From Dehalococcoidia bacterium (GTDB lineage: Bacteria > Chloroflexota > Dehalococcoidia > Dehalococcoidales > Fen-1064): 64,000 nt of DNA. Every line of letters begins with the position of its first letter. The stretch's first letter is position 1. Shown one piece after another: positions 53,163 to 63,187 of this stretch. The stretch covers positions 25,255 through 89,254 of the forward strand of contig DUEV01000006.1 in the NCBI GenBank assembly GCA_011170375.1. Direction: 5' to 3'. The notes under the pieces are model-generated. The model saw nothing but the letters and a program-made list of their open reading frames with translations, had not been told where the DNA came from and made no database searches. The translations under genes were made by a program, and so were the position numbers.

Positions 53163-53311
53163 TCTGTTATGAGATTGCCCTAGATTGTTGAATGTTAACT
53201 ATCTCACTTTTGTCAGTGCTAGGAAAGCTGATTCAACCAGTGGTAAAATCATTGAGGGCACATTAAGATGACTAACAGTTAAAAGTATTTTCTAGAAATG
53301 CGAGGACTGAT

Positions 53312-54370
53312 ATGTACAAAATATTGGTAGTGAATCCCGGGTCCACCAGTACCGAGATAAACATTTTCGAAGATGAAACTGAAGTGAAAAGTGCCCAAAT
53401 GGTACACCCGGTAGCTGAGCTTAAAGGGTTTAAAAAGGTGATTGAGCAGTTTCCATACCGCAACAACATAATTAAGTCAAAGCTTTTGGAATGGGGCGTA
53501 AAGAAGGGTGATCTATCGGCAGTGGTCGGTCGAAGCGGTCCACGTGCCAAAGAGAGTGGTATTTTTGAGGTTAACCAGCTGATGTTTGACGTCGTGAAAT
53601 CAGAGAAAGTAAGAGTCGAGCACCCGGCAATCCTGGGATGTATGCTGGCCAAGGAGATAGCCGACGAGTACCAGATACCAGCCTATGTCCCCTACCCCCC
53701 ACCTATCGAGTGGCCACGAATCGCCAGCGTTTCTGGTATTCCGTTAATCAACAGGAGACCTGCATATCACCGTCAGAATATCGAAGCGGTAGCCATACTG
53801 GCCGCGAGTGAAATGAGCATCGACATCAAGAATGTCAGATTAGTAATTGCTCACCTTGAAGGCGGGATGTCGATTGTAGCCTTTGAAGATGGGAGGGTTA
53901 TTGATACCACCAGCGCTTTTGATGAAGGGCCGTTTACCATGGAACGCAGTGGTAGTCTCCCTGCCAGCCAGGTCGTGGAAATGTGTTTTTCGGGGAAGTA
54001 TACCAGGGAGCAGGTTCTTAAGATGATAAGGGGGGAAGGAGGGATGGTGGCCTTTCTCGGGATAAATAAAGTGAGTGAGGTTGAAAATAAGATAGAAAGT
54101 GGTGATAAGGAGGCGGAGTTTTATCTTGAAGCGATGTGCTATCAGATAGCCAAGGATATAGGAGCCATGGCTACGGTACTCCAGGGAAAGGTCGACGCAA
54201 TTATACTCACCGGCAAGATTTTAGATTCAACAAGGGCGGTCAACTGGATAATAGAAAGGGTGGAATCTATCGCCCCCGTGAAAACTTATCCTGAACAGGA
54301 GGCAATAGTGTTTGCGCAGGCAGGGCTGAGCGTTCTGAGGGGGGATGAAAAAGCTAAGACATACGAGTAG
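53312..54370 (+). CDS. buk: butyrate kinase family protein
   Basis: A 352-residue ASKHA-fold kinase. The N-terminal phosphate loop ILVVNPGSTSTEINIFED, the VSGIPLINRRPAYHRQN segment and SAFDEGPFTMERSGSLP match butyrate/branched-chain fatty-acid kinases; acetate kinases differ at these blocks. It converts butyrate or a similar acid to the acyl-phosphate (or the reverse, giving ATP). No phosphotransbutyrylase gene is adjacent, so the CoA step must be encoded elsewhere or use the family III CoA-transferases nearby. Confidence 0.9.
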   Translation: MYKILVVNPGSTSTEINIFEDETEVKSAQMVHPVAELKGFKKVIEQFPYRNNIIKSKLLEWGVKKGDLSAVVGRSGPRAKESGIFEVNQLMFDVVKSEKVRVEHPAILGCMLAKEIADEYQIPAYVPYPPPIEWPRIASVSGIPLINRRPAYHRQNIEAVAILAASEMSIDIKNVRLVIAHLEGGMSIVAFEDGRVIDTTSAFDEGPFTMERSGSLPASQVVEMCFSGKYTREQVLKMIRGEGGMVAFLGINKVSEVENKIESGDKEAEFYLEAMCYQIAKDIGAMATVLQGKVDAIILTGKILDSTRAVNWIIERVESIAPVKTYPEQEAIVFAQAGLSVLRGDEKAKTYE

Positions 54371-54454
54371 TGGATATCAAGCGTGCTGGAGTTGTGGTGC
54401 AATAGTTACCCGTTTCACGTCGTCACACTTAACGAATGCCACGTGGGGAGTTAT

Positions 54455-55243
54455 CTATTTCTTTTCCTGAAACTCCTGCCGTGTCGACGAAAAAGCGGCA
54501 CTCATCCCGAATATACCCATTTTCCAGCCGTAGCCGAGCTCCATCACCTTGTCGATATCCTCCTGGCTGGCAATCCCTTGTTCCACCATTTTGCGTGCTT
54601 CGGCAGCGGCCACGTGGTACAGCCTGTTGCCTATGAATCCCGGATCACCCGGGACATCTTTTACCCGTACCCCCTCTTTACCAATGCTTTTACAGAAGGC
54701 TTCCATAAGCCGCAGAGTCTCTTCGGACGTATCAGGCGTGTAAGTCAGTTCAACAACCGGCAACACTACGGGAGGACGGAACCAGTGCATACCGAGGAAA
54801 TTGCCTTTTCGTTTTACTGCCTCCGCCAGAGTGGCGATAGTAAGAAATGAGGTATTGGAGGTAAAAATAGAGTCCCCTTTGACGATAGAATCGAGCGTGG
54901 TAAACAGTTTTAGTTTGGCATCTCTATCTTCCAGGACTTCTACTGCACCTCCACCAATAGACTCAATAATAATCTCACAGTCCTTGAGGTCTTCCAGTTT
55001 GGTTGACAGTACCAGGTTAGCAAGCGCATTGTCCATCTGCCCCGCCGTGATTTTACCGCGTTCCACGCCGGTTTTTAACCCGTAACGCCCGTTTATAATG
55101 GCACTCCGCGTTTTCGCCAGTATTTCATCTGTCAGATCACAGCAGATAACCCTATACCCCGCAGTTACGATTACCTGGGTAATACCACTCCCCATGACAC
55201 CTCCCCCAATTACCCCGACTGTTTGTACATTCTCAATCTTCAT
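54455..55243 (-). CDS. 3-hydroxyacyl-CoA dehydrogenase, C-terminally short
   Basis: A 262-residue protein with the NAD-binding start TVGVIGGGVMGSGITQVIV, the GMHWFRPPVVLPVVE block (with the catalytic His) and GDPGFIGNRLYHVAAAEA of the C-terminal domain. It ends 60 residues after the GNR motif, roughly 20-40 residues earlier than I would expect for the family. The usual GPFELADxxGLD segment reads MGIFGMSAAFSST. Another frame gives FFVDTAGVSGKEID there, so a late frameshift is possible. It is convergent with the butyrate kinase gene. Confidence 0.85.
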   Translation of the reverse strand: MKIENVQTVGVIGGGVMGSGITQVIVTAGYRVICCDLTDEILAKTRSAIINGRYGLKTGVERGKITAGQMDNALANLVLSTKLEDLKDCEIIIESIGGGAVEVLEDRDAKLKLFTTLDSIVKGDSIFTSNTSFLTIATLAEAVKRKGNFLGMHWFRPPVVLPVVELTYTPDTSEETLRLMEAFCKSIGKEGVRVKDVPGDPGFIGNRLYHVAAAEARKMVEQGIASQEDIDKVMELGYGWKMGIFGMSAAFSSTRQEFQEKK

Positions 55244-55321
55244 TCAACTCTCCTGTCTACTACATATGTGCAGGGAATAAAGGAGTGGCATGATACGTCA
55301 TTTCTACCTGTTGATAAGCCT

Positions 55322-55397
55322 TGGTGGAGCTGAGGGGATTCGAACCCCTTACCTATTGAATGCCATTCAATCGCTCTCCCAATTGAGCTACAGCCCC
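55322..55397 (-). tRNA. tRNA-Ala (GGC)
   Basis: The reverse complement folds as GGGGCTG/CAGCTCC acceptor, GCTC/GAGC D stem, ATTGA/TCAAT anticodon stem with loop ATGGCAT (anticodon GGC), T arm AGGGG/CCCCT, discriminator A and an encoded CCA. It lies between the dehydrogenase and the clp gene. Confidence 0.95.
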
Positions 55398-55415
55398 ACA
55401 GGGATATTTTAACAC

Positions 55416-57866
55416 TCAGGCACTGGCTTTTGCTACCCTTACGTTGAAAGTGAGTTGTTCATCTTCCAGGTCAACCACGACGGTATCGCCGTCTTTGAAC
55501 TCACCAGCGAGTACCTTGCTGGACAATGGGTTCTCTACATAACGCTCAATGGCCCGTCTCAGCGGCCGTGCCCCGTATTGCGGGTCGTAGCCAGTCTTGG
55601 CCAGCCATGATTTGGCTTCGTCTGTCAATTCCAGGTCCAGTTTCCGCTCGATAAGACGCTGCTGTAAATCCTTAACCATCAACTCGATAATCTGCCGCAG
55701 TTGCTCCTCGGTTAGCTCATGGAAGACAATGACCTCATCCAGTCGGTTGAGGAACTCAGGACGGAAGGTCTTCCTTACCTCAGTCAGGACCTTCTCTTTC
55801 ATGTCCTCGTAGCCCTGCTTCTGAGCAGCGGTGCCGCCCTTTCGACTGGTAAACCCAATGGCTCCTTCGCGCCTGATGAGCTCGACTCCGACATTGCTCG
55901 TCATAATAATCACGGTGTTCTTGAAATCCACCGTCCGGCCGTGGCCGTCGGTCAAACGGCCGTCATCGAGGAGCTGAAGCATGGTATTGAATACCTCCGG
56001 ATGCGCCTTCTCGATTTCGTCGAGGAGGATGACACGATAGGGACGCCGCCTCACTGCCTCGGTGAGCTGACCTCCTTCTTCGTATCCGATATAGCCCGGC
56101 GGCGCTCCAATGAGGCGCGATACCGTGTGCCTCTCCTGGTACTCCGACATGTCCAGACGGACCATAGCATTCTCATCGTCAAACATGAACTGGGCCAGGG
56201 CACGTGCCAGCTCGGTCTTACCGACACCGGTCGGGCCAAGGAATACGAAACTACCGATTGGCCGTCGCGGGTCCTTCAGTCCAGCCCGACCCCTCCGTAT
56301 TGCTTCGGAGATGGCAGTAACGGCTTCTTCCTGATTGACCAGTCGTTCGTGGATACGCTCCTCCATGTGGAGCAGCTTCTCCGCCTCACCCTCCAGCATC
56401 TGCGAAACGGGAATCCCCGTCCACTTGGAGATAAGCTCGGCAATATCATCTTCGGTCACTTCCCCGCTGATTTTTTCCTGCTGGAGCCAGTCGTTCTTGG
56501 CCTTGTTATACTCCTCCTCAAGGCGCATCCGCTCGGCTTTCAGTCGGGCAGCATTTTCATAGTCCTGCCGCTGGGAGGCAGCTTCCTCCTCATTGGTCAG
56601 CTGATGCAACTGTTGCTCTAAAGACTTGACCTCAGGCGGAGCACTCTCCGTATCAATGCGCAGTTTGCTGGCAGCCTCATCAATGAGGTCAATCGCCTTA
56701 TCTGGCAGAAACCTGTCAGAGACATAGCGTTGACTCAGCTGGGCAGCTGCTTCCAGTGCTTCGTCGGTTATCTTGACCTTATGGTGGGCCTCATATCTGG
56801 GACGCAACCCGTGAAGCATTTCAATGGTGGCCTCAACACTTGGTTCACTGAGGAAGACTGGCTGCAAACGCCGCTCCAGGGCCTTATCTTTCTCAATGAA
56901 CTGCCGGTACTCGTCCAAAGTGGTGGCACCGATGCACTGTAACTCCCCATGAGCCAGCGCCGGCTTCAGCATGTTGCTGGCGTCGATTGCCCCCTCGGCA
57001 GCACCGGCACCAACCACAGTGTGAATCTCATCAATAAACAGTATAATCTCACCCTGTCCCTGCCGGACCTCGTCCATTACGGCTTTAAGTCTTTCCTCAA
57101 ACTCGCCCCGGAACTTGGTGCCGGCTACCATTGCTCCCATGTCCAGAGCCACCACCCTGTGCCCCTTGAGTGAATTCGGCACGTCATCGGCAGCAATCTT
57201 CTGTGCCAGTCCCTCGGCAATAGCGGTCTTACCCACCCCGGCCTCACCAATGACCACCGGATTATTCTTGGTGCGGCGGGAGAGTACCTGCATCACCCGC
57301 TTTATCTCGTCTTCCCGGCCAATGACCGGGTCGAGCTTACCCTGTCGAGCCAGCTCAGTGAGATCACGACCATACTTTTCCAGAGAACGGTACTTGCTCT
57401 CCGCCCGAGCATCGGTAACGCGATGTCCACCCCGCAGCTTCTGCAGAGCAGAATAGACCTTCTCCCGGTCAACACCAAAGCTGCGCATGATGGCGGCTGT
57501 CTCTCCCTTGTCTTCACTGGCCATGGCAATCAACAGATGCTCCGTGCCAATGAACTCGTCCTGAAGCCTTTTTGACTCAGCCTCGGCATTAGAGAAGAGG
57601 GCCCCGATGCGTGGCGTGGCGTATATCTGTGATACCTCGTAAGAAACCTTGGGCATCCTCTCAAGAACAGATGTAACCTGCCGCTCCACGGCAGCAGCAT
57701 CAACACCCATTTCACGAAGAATATCCCCGACCAAACCCTTCTCCTGCCGGAGCAAGACCAGGAAAATATGCTCTACATCCCACTGATTGTGACGAAACTG
57801 CGCTACCAGTTGCTGTGAGGCAGTTATTGCCTCCCAAGCCTGTTCTGTAAATCGCTCTTGCCTCAT
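55416..57866 (-). CDS. ATP-dependent chaperone ClpC-type (Clp/Hsp100)
   Basis: An 816-residue protein. Two Clp_N repeats lie at residues about 1-140 ([40 protein letters not shown]). The first AAA module carries [16 protein letters not shown] and [16 protein letters not shown] short middle region (about 420-470) fits ClpC better than the long-M ClpB. The second AAA module carries [37 protein letters not shown] and [17 protein letters not shown]. It unfolds proteins with ClpP or acts as a disaggregase; no clpP is visible here. Three genes of unknown function lie upstream on the same strand, close enough to be co-transcribed. Confidence 0.93.
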   Translation of the reverse strand: MRQERFTEQAWEAITASQQLVAQFRHNQWDVEHIFLVLLRQEKGLVGDILREMGVDAAAVERQVTSVLERMPKVSYEVSQIYATPRIGALFSNAEAESKRLQDEFIGTEHLLIAMASEDKGETAAIMRSFGVDREKVYSALQKLRGGHRVTDARAESKYRSLEKYGRDLTELARQGKLDPVIGREDEIKRVMQVLSRRTKNNPVVIGEAGVGKTAIAEGLAQKIAADDVPNSLKGHRVVALDMGAMVAGTKFRGEFEERLKAVMDEVRQGQGEIILFIDEIHTVVGAGAAEGAIDASNMLKPALAHGELQCIGATTLDEYRQFIEKDKALERRLQPVFLSEPSVEATIEMLHGLRPRYEAHHKVKITDEALEAAAQLSQRYVSDRFLPDKAIDLIDEAASKLRIDTESAPPEVKSLEQQLHQLTNEEEAASQRQDYENAARLKAERMRLEEEYNKAKNDWLQQEKISGEVTEDDIAELISKWTGIPVSQMLEGEAEKLLHMEERIHERLVNQEEAVTAISEAIRRGRAGLKDPRRPIGSFVFLGPTGVGKTELARALAQFMFDDENAMVRLDMSEYQERHTVSRLIGAPPGYIGYEEGGQLTEAVRRRPYRVILLDEIEKAHPEVFNTMLQLLDDGRLTDGHGRTVDFKNTVIIMTSNVGVELIRREGAIGFTSRKGGTAAQKQGYEDMKEKVLTEVRKTFRPEFLNRLDEVIVFHELTEEQLRQIIELMVKDLQQRLIERKLDLELTDEAKSWLAKTGYDPQYGARPLRRAIERYVENPLSSKVLAGEFKDGDTVVVDLEDEQLTFNVRVAKASA

Positions 57867-57883
57867 CGTAAACCTCCCCCGGT

Positions 57884-58675
57884 TTACTCCCGAACACCGC
57901 CAAAATTGGCCTTCAGAAAATCAACTATCTGCCGTTGGACCTCGGGATACTCCCAGCTATAGTCATGTCCCGGTGCATTAATGCAATAAGTAAATTTCTT
58001 CGGGTTCCCCTGCAACCGAGACGCAACCCAGCGATATGGGGCCGTAATATACGATTTGAATCCCCTCCACAGATCCCTGTTGCACATGGGGTCGGACATT
58101 AAACCATTACTATCAATCGCCAACGTCCTCTCTGTAATTATACGACGTTTCATGTGTGGGAAGAATATACCCAACTCGACGCTGTAGACCTGTAGAGAAT
58201 CATCCAACTCACGCATTACAGCATTGCTGAAAGCCGCCCCTTGGCTGGCCCCAATCAATACTATCTTCAGATCACGAAGGTGATCAGTGAGAAACCCCAA
58301 TGCGGCTGCAAGTACCCTCGCTTGAAGGGACTCTCCTTTGAAAAAGAAGAGCGTTTCCTTTTTGATATCTCTCATGTGACGCCAGAAATTGTTACCGCTA
58401 CGGTAGTACTGAACCAGGGTCCAGGTCCGCTTCAACTCATCCATCGTGTTGGTGATGCCGGTGACAATACTCCTTTCCCAGTCCAGACAGTCCTTCAGAA
58501 CCGTATTTCCCCAGCCCCCAGGGTTATGGATCAAGAGGAACTCTTTATCCTGAGCCTGGCCAAAAGTATTCCGGAGCCAATTTGCGAACTGTGTACGTTT
58601 CTTATCGTCACGTGATAAAAACTGCCCGGCGAGGCGGTCAATCTCTCTTTTCAAAACCGCTTCATCACTAACCAT
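57884..58675 (-). CDS. alpha/beta-hydrolase-like protein
   Basis: A 263-residue protein from ATG 58675 with AAGGA upstream; a TTG six bases earlier is the alternative start. A serine-hydrolase elbow GASQGAAFSNAVMREL (GxSxG) follows a beta strand VLIG, and HDYSWEYPEV near the C-terminus could give the catalytic His. The N-terminal half is unlike common esterases (LLIHNPGGWGNTVLKDCLDWE). Substrate unknown. It ends 18 bp before the clpC start, so the two are probably co-transcribed. Confidence 0.72.
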   Translation of the reverse strand: MVSDEAVLKREIDRLAGQFLSRDDKKRTQFANWLRNTFGQAQDKEFLLIHNPGGWGNTVLKDCLDWERSIVTGITNTMDELKRTWTLVQYYRSGNNFWRHMRDIKKETLFFFKGESLQARVLAAALGFLTDHLRDLKIVLIGASQGAAFSNAVMRELDDSLQVYSVELGIFFPHMKRRIITERTLAIDSNGLMSDPMCNRDLWRGFKSYITAPYRWVASRLQGNPKKFTYCINAPGHDYSWEYPEVQRQIVDFLKANFGGVRE

Positions 58676-58681
58676 GTCCAA

Positions 58682-59236
58682 CTATCCTTTGCAGTGATAT
58701 ACTTCTTCGTTGCCAGACATACCCCTCTGCTTGAGGTACATCTTATCTCCCTTCTGCCAGACCCAGAGGTGGTGTTCGGGTATTACCCAGGCAGCGATAG
58801 ACTGCCGGTATGGATATACAATAAAAACCGCTTCGGCCACCCGGTTAAGCTCATCCAGCGCCTGCACGGCATCCTCAGTGGTCGCCATATGCTCCAGGAG
58901 GTGGCTGACAAAAGCCGCCCCGAAGGTATTGTCTGGAAAAGGGACACGGGTAACACTGCCAACCACCGCGCACGGATGCCCATAAACCGCACGGGCGTCG
59001 ATATCAAGGCAGACGTCACCACCACCATGAGCCGGCTTGTTGAACCAACGACGGGCCGGCTTTATACCCCACGGACCAGGAACCACCAGAAGTAGCCTGG
59101 CCCTCTCTCGGGCATAGTTCTCAGCCGCTTGATACTTCCGGTTCTTGTCCTGAATCTCAATCATCCATACAGTAAGCTGCCAAATACCTATGGCTGCCAG
59201 TATCGCCAAGACCACATACAGGACTACCTGCACCAC
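58682..59236 (-). CDS. membrane-anchored class I methyltransferase-like protein
   Basis: A 184-residue protein with a GTG start and GGAGGAGG just upstream. Residues 4-27 form a membrane helix (VVLYVVLAILAAIGIWQL). The rest contains class I methyltransferase features: CLDIDARAVYGHP, then VPFPDNTFGAAFVSHLLEHM (post-motif I and motif II-like). Motif I itself is degenerate, so it may be a short or inactive methyltransferase. Substrate unknown. It is the middle gene of the DedA-like, methyltransferase, hydrolase run upstream of clpC. Confidence 0.7.
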   Translation of the reverse strand: MVQVVLYVVLAILAAIGIWQLTVWMIEIQDKNRKYQAAENYARERARLLLVVPGPWGIKPARRWFNKPAHGGGDVCLDIDARAVYGHPCAVVGSVTRVPFPDNTFGAAFVSHLLEHMATTEDAVQALDELNRVAEAVFIVYPYRQSIAAWVIPEHHLWVWQKGDKMYLKQRGMSGNEEVYHCKG

Positions 59237-59252
59237 CTCACCTCCTCCATCT

Positions 59253-59879
59253 TCACACTCCTACCCACGAGAATAGGGAATTCAGCCCACAATAACCACA
59301 GAAGGCAATTATCAGACTTTTCAGGCCAGTACCTAGAAAAGAAAAAATCAAGAACTTGTGGGGTGGATAACGAAGGGCAGCGATAGCAATCGTCATCGGG
59401 AGGTGGATAGGATTAGGTACAAAGGACATGATAAAGACAGCCAGCGAGCCGTGCCGCTCCGCAAACATGATACCACGGTCATAGAAGCGGCTGCTGAATT
59501 TGCTGGTAATCCTCTCAGAAAAAGTCCGGCCCCCATATCCGATCATGAAGGTAATGAACTGCCCCACAGTAGCACCCAGGCCCGCAAGCAAGCCGACCCA
59601 CACCGGCGCCAGCACCCCATAGTCATCAATGATAAGAGCTGGCAGGGTGAATACCAGCAGCCAATACGGAACCGGTATAGCAGTGACGCTGAAGGTGCTG
59701 CCGGCGATAAAGGAGACAACCAGCACACCCAACAGGCCAAACTTGGCAAGGTATTCGGTGTCCGTCAGCTCATCTTTATAAAGGACAGCGGCAACGCATA
59801 GGCCGGCGGTAGCCAAGATAGCCAGGGCACCCAGCCCCAGTTCCTTCTTAGACCAACGCTGTTTGACCTCTTCTTCCAT
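59253..59879 (-). CDS. VTT/DedA-like (SNARE-associated) membrane protein
   Basis: A 208-residue protein from ATG 59879; an upstream start at 59978 adds an unlikely hydrophilic and Cys-rich leader. Five or six helices are visible, including LGALAILATAGLCVAAVLY and the conserved re-entrant region with FVPNPIHLPMTIAIAALRYPPHKF. The VTT/DedA family acts in lipid scrambling or transport across the inner membrane. It heads the gene run leading to clpC. Confidence 0.8.
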   Translation of the reverse strand: MEEEVKQRWSKKELGLGALAILATAGLCVAAVLYKDELTDTEYLAKFGLLGVLVVSFIAGSTFSVTAIPVPYWLLVFTLPALIIDDYGVLAPVWVGLLAGLGATVGQFITFMIGYGGRTFSERITSKFSSRFYDRGIMFAERHGSLAVFIMSFVPNPIHLPMTIAIAALRYPPHKFLIFSFLGTGLKSLIIAFCGYCGLNSLFSWVGV

Positions 59880-60039
59880 GACTACCGTCTGTCTCCATGC
59901 GACGAGCCTGAACAGTCTGCTACCCCCGCAAAGCGTCCCTATTATAGCAAGAACATCCTTGAGAGCACAATATGTCATCTGGCGCTGTAGGTGTGACGGT
60001 ATTATAAGGGGAAGGTGTCCAGAGACCAGAGACTAATGT

Positions 60040-60618
60040 CTACGGTTCCTCATCCTTAAGGATGTCGGCCAGAATACCAAGGAGTTGCTTAAGTATGCGG
60101 GCGGTAGCTCCCCAGATTACTTTGTCCTGATAGTGGTAGTAATACTGGTCAATCTCCTCACCTTCGAGGATATCCTTACCCTGCCGGACATTGCGCTCGT
60201 CAAGGAGTGCTGAGACAGGCACTTCGATAACCTCCTCGGTCTCCCACTCATCTACCTTAAACTGGTAAGGCCACGGTATTCTGCCAATGAAAGGTGATAT
60301 TACGTAATTAGACCCAATTGTGCGGAAATCGTCGAGCTCTCCAAGTACCTCGACATCCTCAGCCATCAACCCAACCTCTTCAGTAGATTCTCGAAGGGCG
60401 GTCTGGAGCAGATCTTCGTCCCCTTCTTCGTAGGCGCCTCCCGGAAAGGATATCTGGCCCTTGTGGTCTTTCACCCGGTCAGTCCTCTGGATGAAAAGAA
60501 TATAGGGCCTACCCTGTTTGCGATATATTGGTATCAGCACCGCCGAGGACACCCGGCGGGGGTCAGAAATACTAAGTTTCTGCCTTTGAGAGAGGACCTG
60601 CCTTAGCTTCTGCTCCAT
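60040..60618 (-). CDS. Nudix hydrolase (CoA pyrophosphatase-like)
   Basis: A 192-residue protein from ATG 60618; the upstream ATG at 60720 adds a Cys-rich leader unlike the family. The Nudix box is intact: GGAYEEGDEDLLQTALRESTEEVGL follows GxxxxxExxxxxxxREUxEExGU closely. The FIQRTDRVKDHKGQISFPGG stretch resembles NudL/CoA diphosphatases. It hydrolyses nucleoside diphosphate derivatives. It is divergent from pyrG. Confidence 0.9.
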   Translation of the reverse strand: MEQKLRQVLSQRQKLSISDPRRVSSAVLIPIYRKQGRPYILFIQRTDRVKDHKGQISFPGGAYEEGDEDLLQTALRESTEEVGLMAEDVEVLGELDDFRTIGSNYVISPFIGRIPWPYQFKVDEWETEEVIEVPVSALLDERNVRQGKDILEGEEIDQYYYHYQDKVIWGATARILKQLLGILADILKDEEP

Positions 60619-60724
60619 GTTTTCTATACTAGCACTACCCGTCAATCGAGACAAATAGGATGGTAGCCCTAAGCGCAGGGAAGTGTGTTGACAGCGAATG
60701 CAAAAGCTAATCACACACAAAAAC

Positions 60725-60754
60725 TTGACAATTTCACATTTATCCTCTTATAAT
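60725..60754 (+). promoter_or_regulatory. near-consensus sigma-70 promoter for pyrG operon
   Basis: Perfect TTGACA (60725-60730), 18-bp spacer, perfect TATAAT (60749-60754), about 85 bp before the pyrG ATG. The remaining leader has no obvious attenuator. Confidence 0.75.
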
Positions 60755-60838
60755 CAGGATAGCTTGTTGTGGTTTCACGTGCCCCGCGTATATTCCTAAT
60801 GCAAGGATACCTCTTTACCCGACATTTTATTTCCCTGT

Positions 60839-62470
60839 ATGTCAAAGTACATCTTTGTAACTGGTGGTGTAGTTAGTGCTGTAGGCAAGGGCATCACTGT
60901 CGCTTCAATCGGTACTCTCTTAAAGAGTCGTCAAGTTACCGTGACTATACAAAAGCTCGACCCCTATCTTAATGTTGACCCGGGAACGATGTCACCTTAT
61001 CAGCATGGTGAGGTATTCGTTACCCAGGACGGCGCCGAGACCGACCTTGACCTGGGTAACTACGAGCGGTTTGTTGACATCAACACAGCCGCCGACTCCA
61101 ATGTCACCTCGGGACAGATATATAGTGCCGTTATCGCCAAAGAAAGGCGTGGCGATTTCCTAGGTGGCACCATTCAGGTAGTGCCCCACGTTACCGGCGC
61201 TATCAAGGAGCAGTTCATGCGGCTGGCGGAGCAGTCCCAGGCAGACGTAGTCATTATCGAGGTTGGGGGTACCGTTGGCGATATCGAAGGGCAGCCCTTC
61301 CTTGAAGCCATTCGACAGATGAGAAATGATGTCGGACGTGATAATGTGCTCTATGTGCATGTCACCCTGCTACCTTACCTCAACTCTACCAAGGAGCTAA
61401 AGACGAAACCGACACAACACAGTGTCAATGAGCTCCGGCGCATCGGTATCCAGCCGGACATCATCATCTGTCGCGCCGACCTGCCGATACCGGAGGGAAT
61501 CAGGGACAAGATATCCCTCTTCTGCGATGTCGAACGGGAGGCCGTCATCCCTCTGCCGACAGTTCCCACCATATATGAAGTACCACTCCACCTCGAAGAA
61601 GAAGGACTGGGGCAACTGGTCGTTGATAAGCTGGGCATCAAAGCACAGCCAGCCGACCTGAGTCAGTGGCAGGAACTGGTCAGTCGCCTCAACAAGCCCC
61701 ATGAACCGGTGAGTATCGCTCTGGTTGGTAAATATGTCGAGCTACAGGATTCCTATTTTTCTGTACGCGAGGCACTGCACCATGCTGCCCTGTTTCATAG
61801 CAGGGACCTCAATCTTTCCTGGGTCCATTCGGAGAAACTGGAAGAGGACAACATTGAGACGGCTTTGCGGTCAGCCCAAGGTATTATTATTCCCGGTGGT
61901 TTTGGTGTCAGGGGAATAGAAGGTATGATAAAGGCCGCAAAATATGCACGCACTAATGATATCCCCTACCTGGGGCTGTGCCTGGGGATGCAGGTCATGG
62001 TGATTGAATTTGCTCGCTATGTCTTCGACTCGGACAGGCCAAACTCCACGGAATTTGATGAAACCACCCCTTACCCGGTCATTGACCTGATGCCTGACCA
62101 GGATATGGAGAAAATGGGCGGGACGATGCGGCTCGGCAACTATCCCTGCCAACTGGTCGACAACAGTCTTGCCGCCAGGGCTTACGGTCAGTGCCTGATT
62201 CAAGAACGTCATCGGCACCGTTATGAGCTCAACAACAATTTTCGCGCCCCGCTACAAGAAAAGGGAATGGTCTTCAGCGGGCTGTCACCAGACAATAGAC
62301 TGGTAGAAATCTGCGAACTGGCCGACCACCCATGGATGGTCAGCTGTCAGTTCCATCCCGAGTTCGGTTCCCGGCCCAATCGACCTCACCCCCTGTTTCG
62401 TGATTTTATCGGTATCGCCAAAGACGTGCTACGAGAGGGCGTTCAGCCACCGCTGCCCCTTTCAACATAA
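60839..62470 (+). CDS. pyrG: CTP synthase
   Basis: A 543-residue two-domain enzyme that aminates UTP to CTP using glutamine. The synthetase domain starts [23 protein letters not shown] and carries [22 protein letters not shown]. The glutaminase domain has the triad region [18 protein letters not shown] (nucleophilic Cys) and [12 protein letters not shown] (His and Glu). Length and motifs are complete. It starts the operon pyrG-transaldolase-rho. Confidence 0.98.
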   Translation: MSKYIFVTGGVVSAVGKGITVASIGTLLKSRQVTVTIQKLDPYLNVDPGTMSPYQHGEVFVTQDGAETDLDLGNYERFVDINTAADSNVTSGQIYSAVIAKERRGDFLGGTIQVVPHVTGAIKEQFMRLAEQSQADVVIIEVGGTVGDIEGQPFLEAIRQMRNDVGRDNVLYVHVTLLPYLNSTKELKTKPTQHSVNELRRIGIQPDIIICRADLPIPEGIRDKISLFCDVEREAVIPLPTVPTIYEVPLHLEEEGLGQLVVDKLGIKAQPADLSQWQELVSRLNKPHEPVSIALVGKYVELQDSYFSVREALHHAALFHSRDLNLSWVHSEKLEEDNIETALRSAQGIIIPGGFGVRGIEGMIKAAKYARTNDIPYLGLCLGMQVMVIEFARYVFDSDRPNSTEFDETTPYPVIDLMPDQDMEKMGGTMRLGNYPCQLVDNSLAARAYGQCLIQERHRHRYELNNNFRAPLQEKGMVFSGLSPDNRLVEICELADHPWMVSCQFHPEFGSRPNRPHPLFRDFIGIAKDVLREGVQPPLPLST

Positions 62471-62539
62471 TACTTAAATCGAATGTCCTAGCAGCCGGGA
62501 CAGAGAAGGATAAGCTAATACACACAGGTGGAAACGTAA

Positions 62540-63187
62540 ATGCGTATTTTCCTTGATACAGCCAATATTGACGAGATACGGGAAGCAGCCAGTCTGGGCA
62601 TAATCAGTGGTGTTACCACCAACCCCAGCCTCGTGTCAAAGGAAGCAACGGCCGATTATGAAACGGTTATCAAGACCATCTGCTCCATCGTCAGCGGGTC
62701 TGTCTCTGCAGAGGTCCTGGCCGAAGATACCGATTCCATGATTGAAGAAGCCCGTGTCAAGGCGTCCTGGGCACCTAACGTAACTATCAAAATACCGGTC
62801 ACAGCCGCCGGGCTAAAGGCAACATCCGTCCTGAGCAAGGAAAAGGTAGATATCAACATGACCCTCTGTTTTTCAGTAAACCAGGCATTGCTGGCCGCCC
62901 TTGCCGGGGCTGCCTATGTCAGCCCGTTTGTCGGCAGACTGGATGACGTCGGCCATGACGGTATGCAACTGGTAAAAGAAATCGTCGATATCTACAATCA
63001 CTATGAGTTTAACACCAAAGTAATCGCCGCCAGCATCCGCCACCCCTTGCACTGCGTAGTGGCTGCCAAGGCGGGGGCCCATATTGCCACGGTACCATAC
63101 AGCGTATTGATGCAGATGATACGGCACCCGTTGACCGATGTTGGCATCGAACGCTTTCTCAGCGATTGGCGGAGGGTTTCGGGATAA
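62540..63187 (+). CDS. transaldolase, TalC/FSA type
   Basis: A 215-residue single-domain transaldolase of the small TalC/fructose-6-phosphate aldolase-like class. The sequence begins [19 protein letters not shown] and [12 protein letters not shown], and the Schiff-base Lys is in [16 protein letters not shown]. It interconverts sugar phosphates in the non-oxidative pentose phosphate pathway. The stop overlaps the rho ATG by one base (TAATG). Confidence 0.93.
   Translation: MRIFLDTANIDEIREAASLGIISGVTTNPSLVSKEATADYETVIKTICSIVSGSVSAEVLAEDTDSMIEEARVKASWAPNVTIKIPVTAAGLKATSVLSKEKVDINMTLCFSVNQALLAALAGAAYVSPFVGRLDDVGHDGMQLVKEIVDIYNHYEFNTKVIAASIRHPLHCVVAAKAGAHIATVPYSVLMQMIRHPLTDVGIERFLSDWRRVSG

Noticed and set aside
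55719..56621. A 300-codon plus-strand open frame
   Set aside because: It is antisense to the clpC gene and encodes no known domain.
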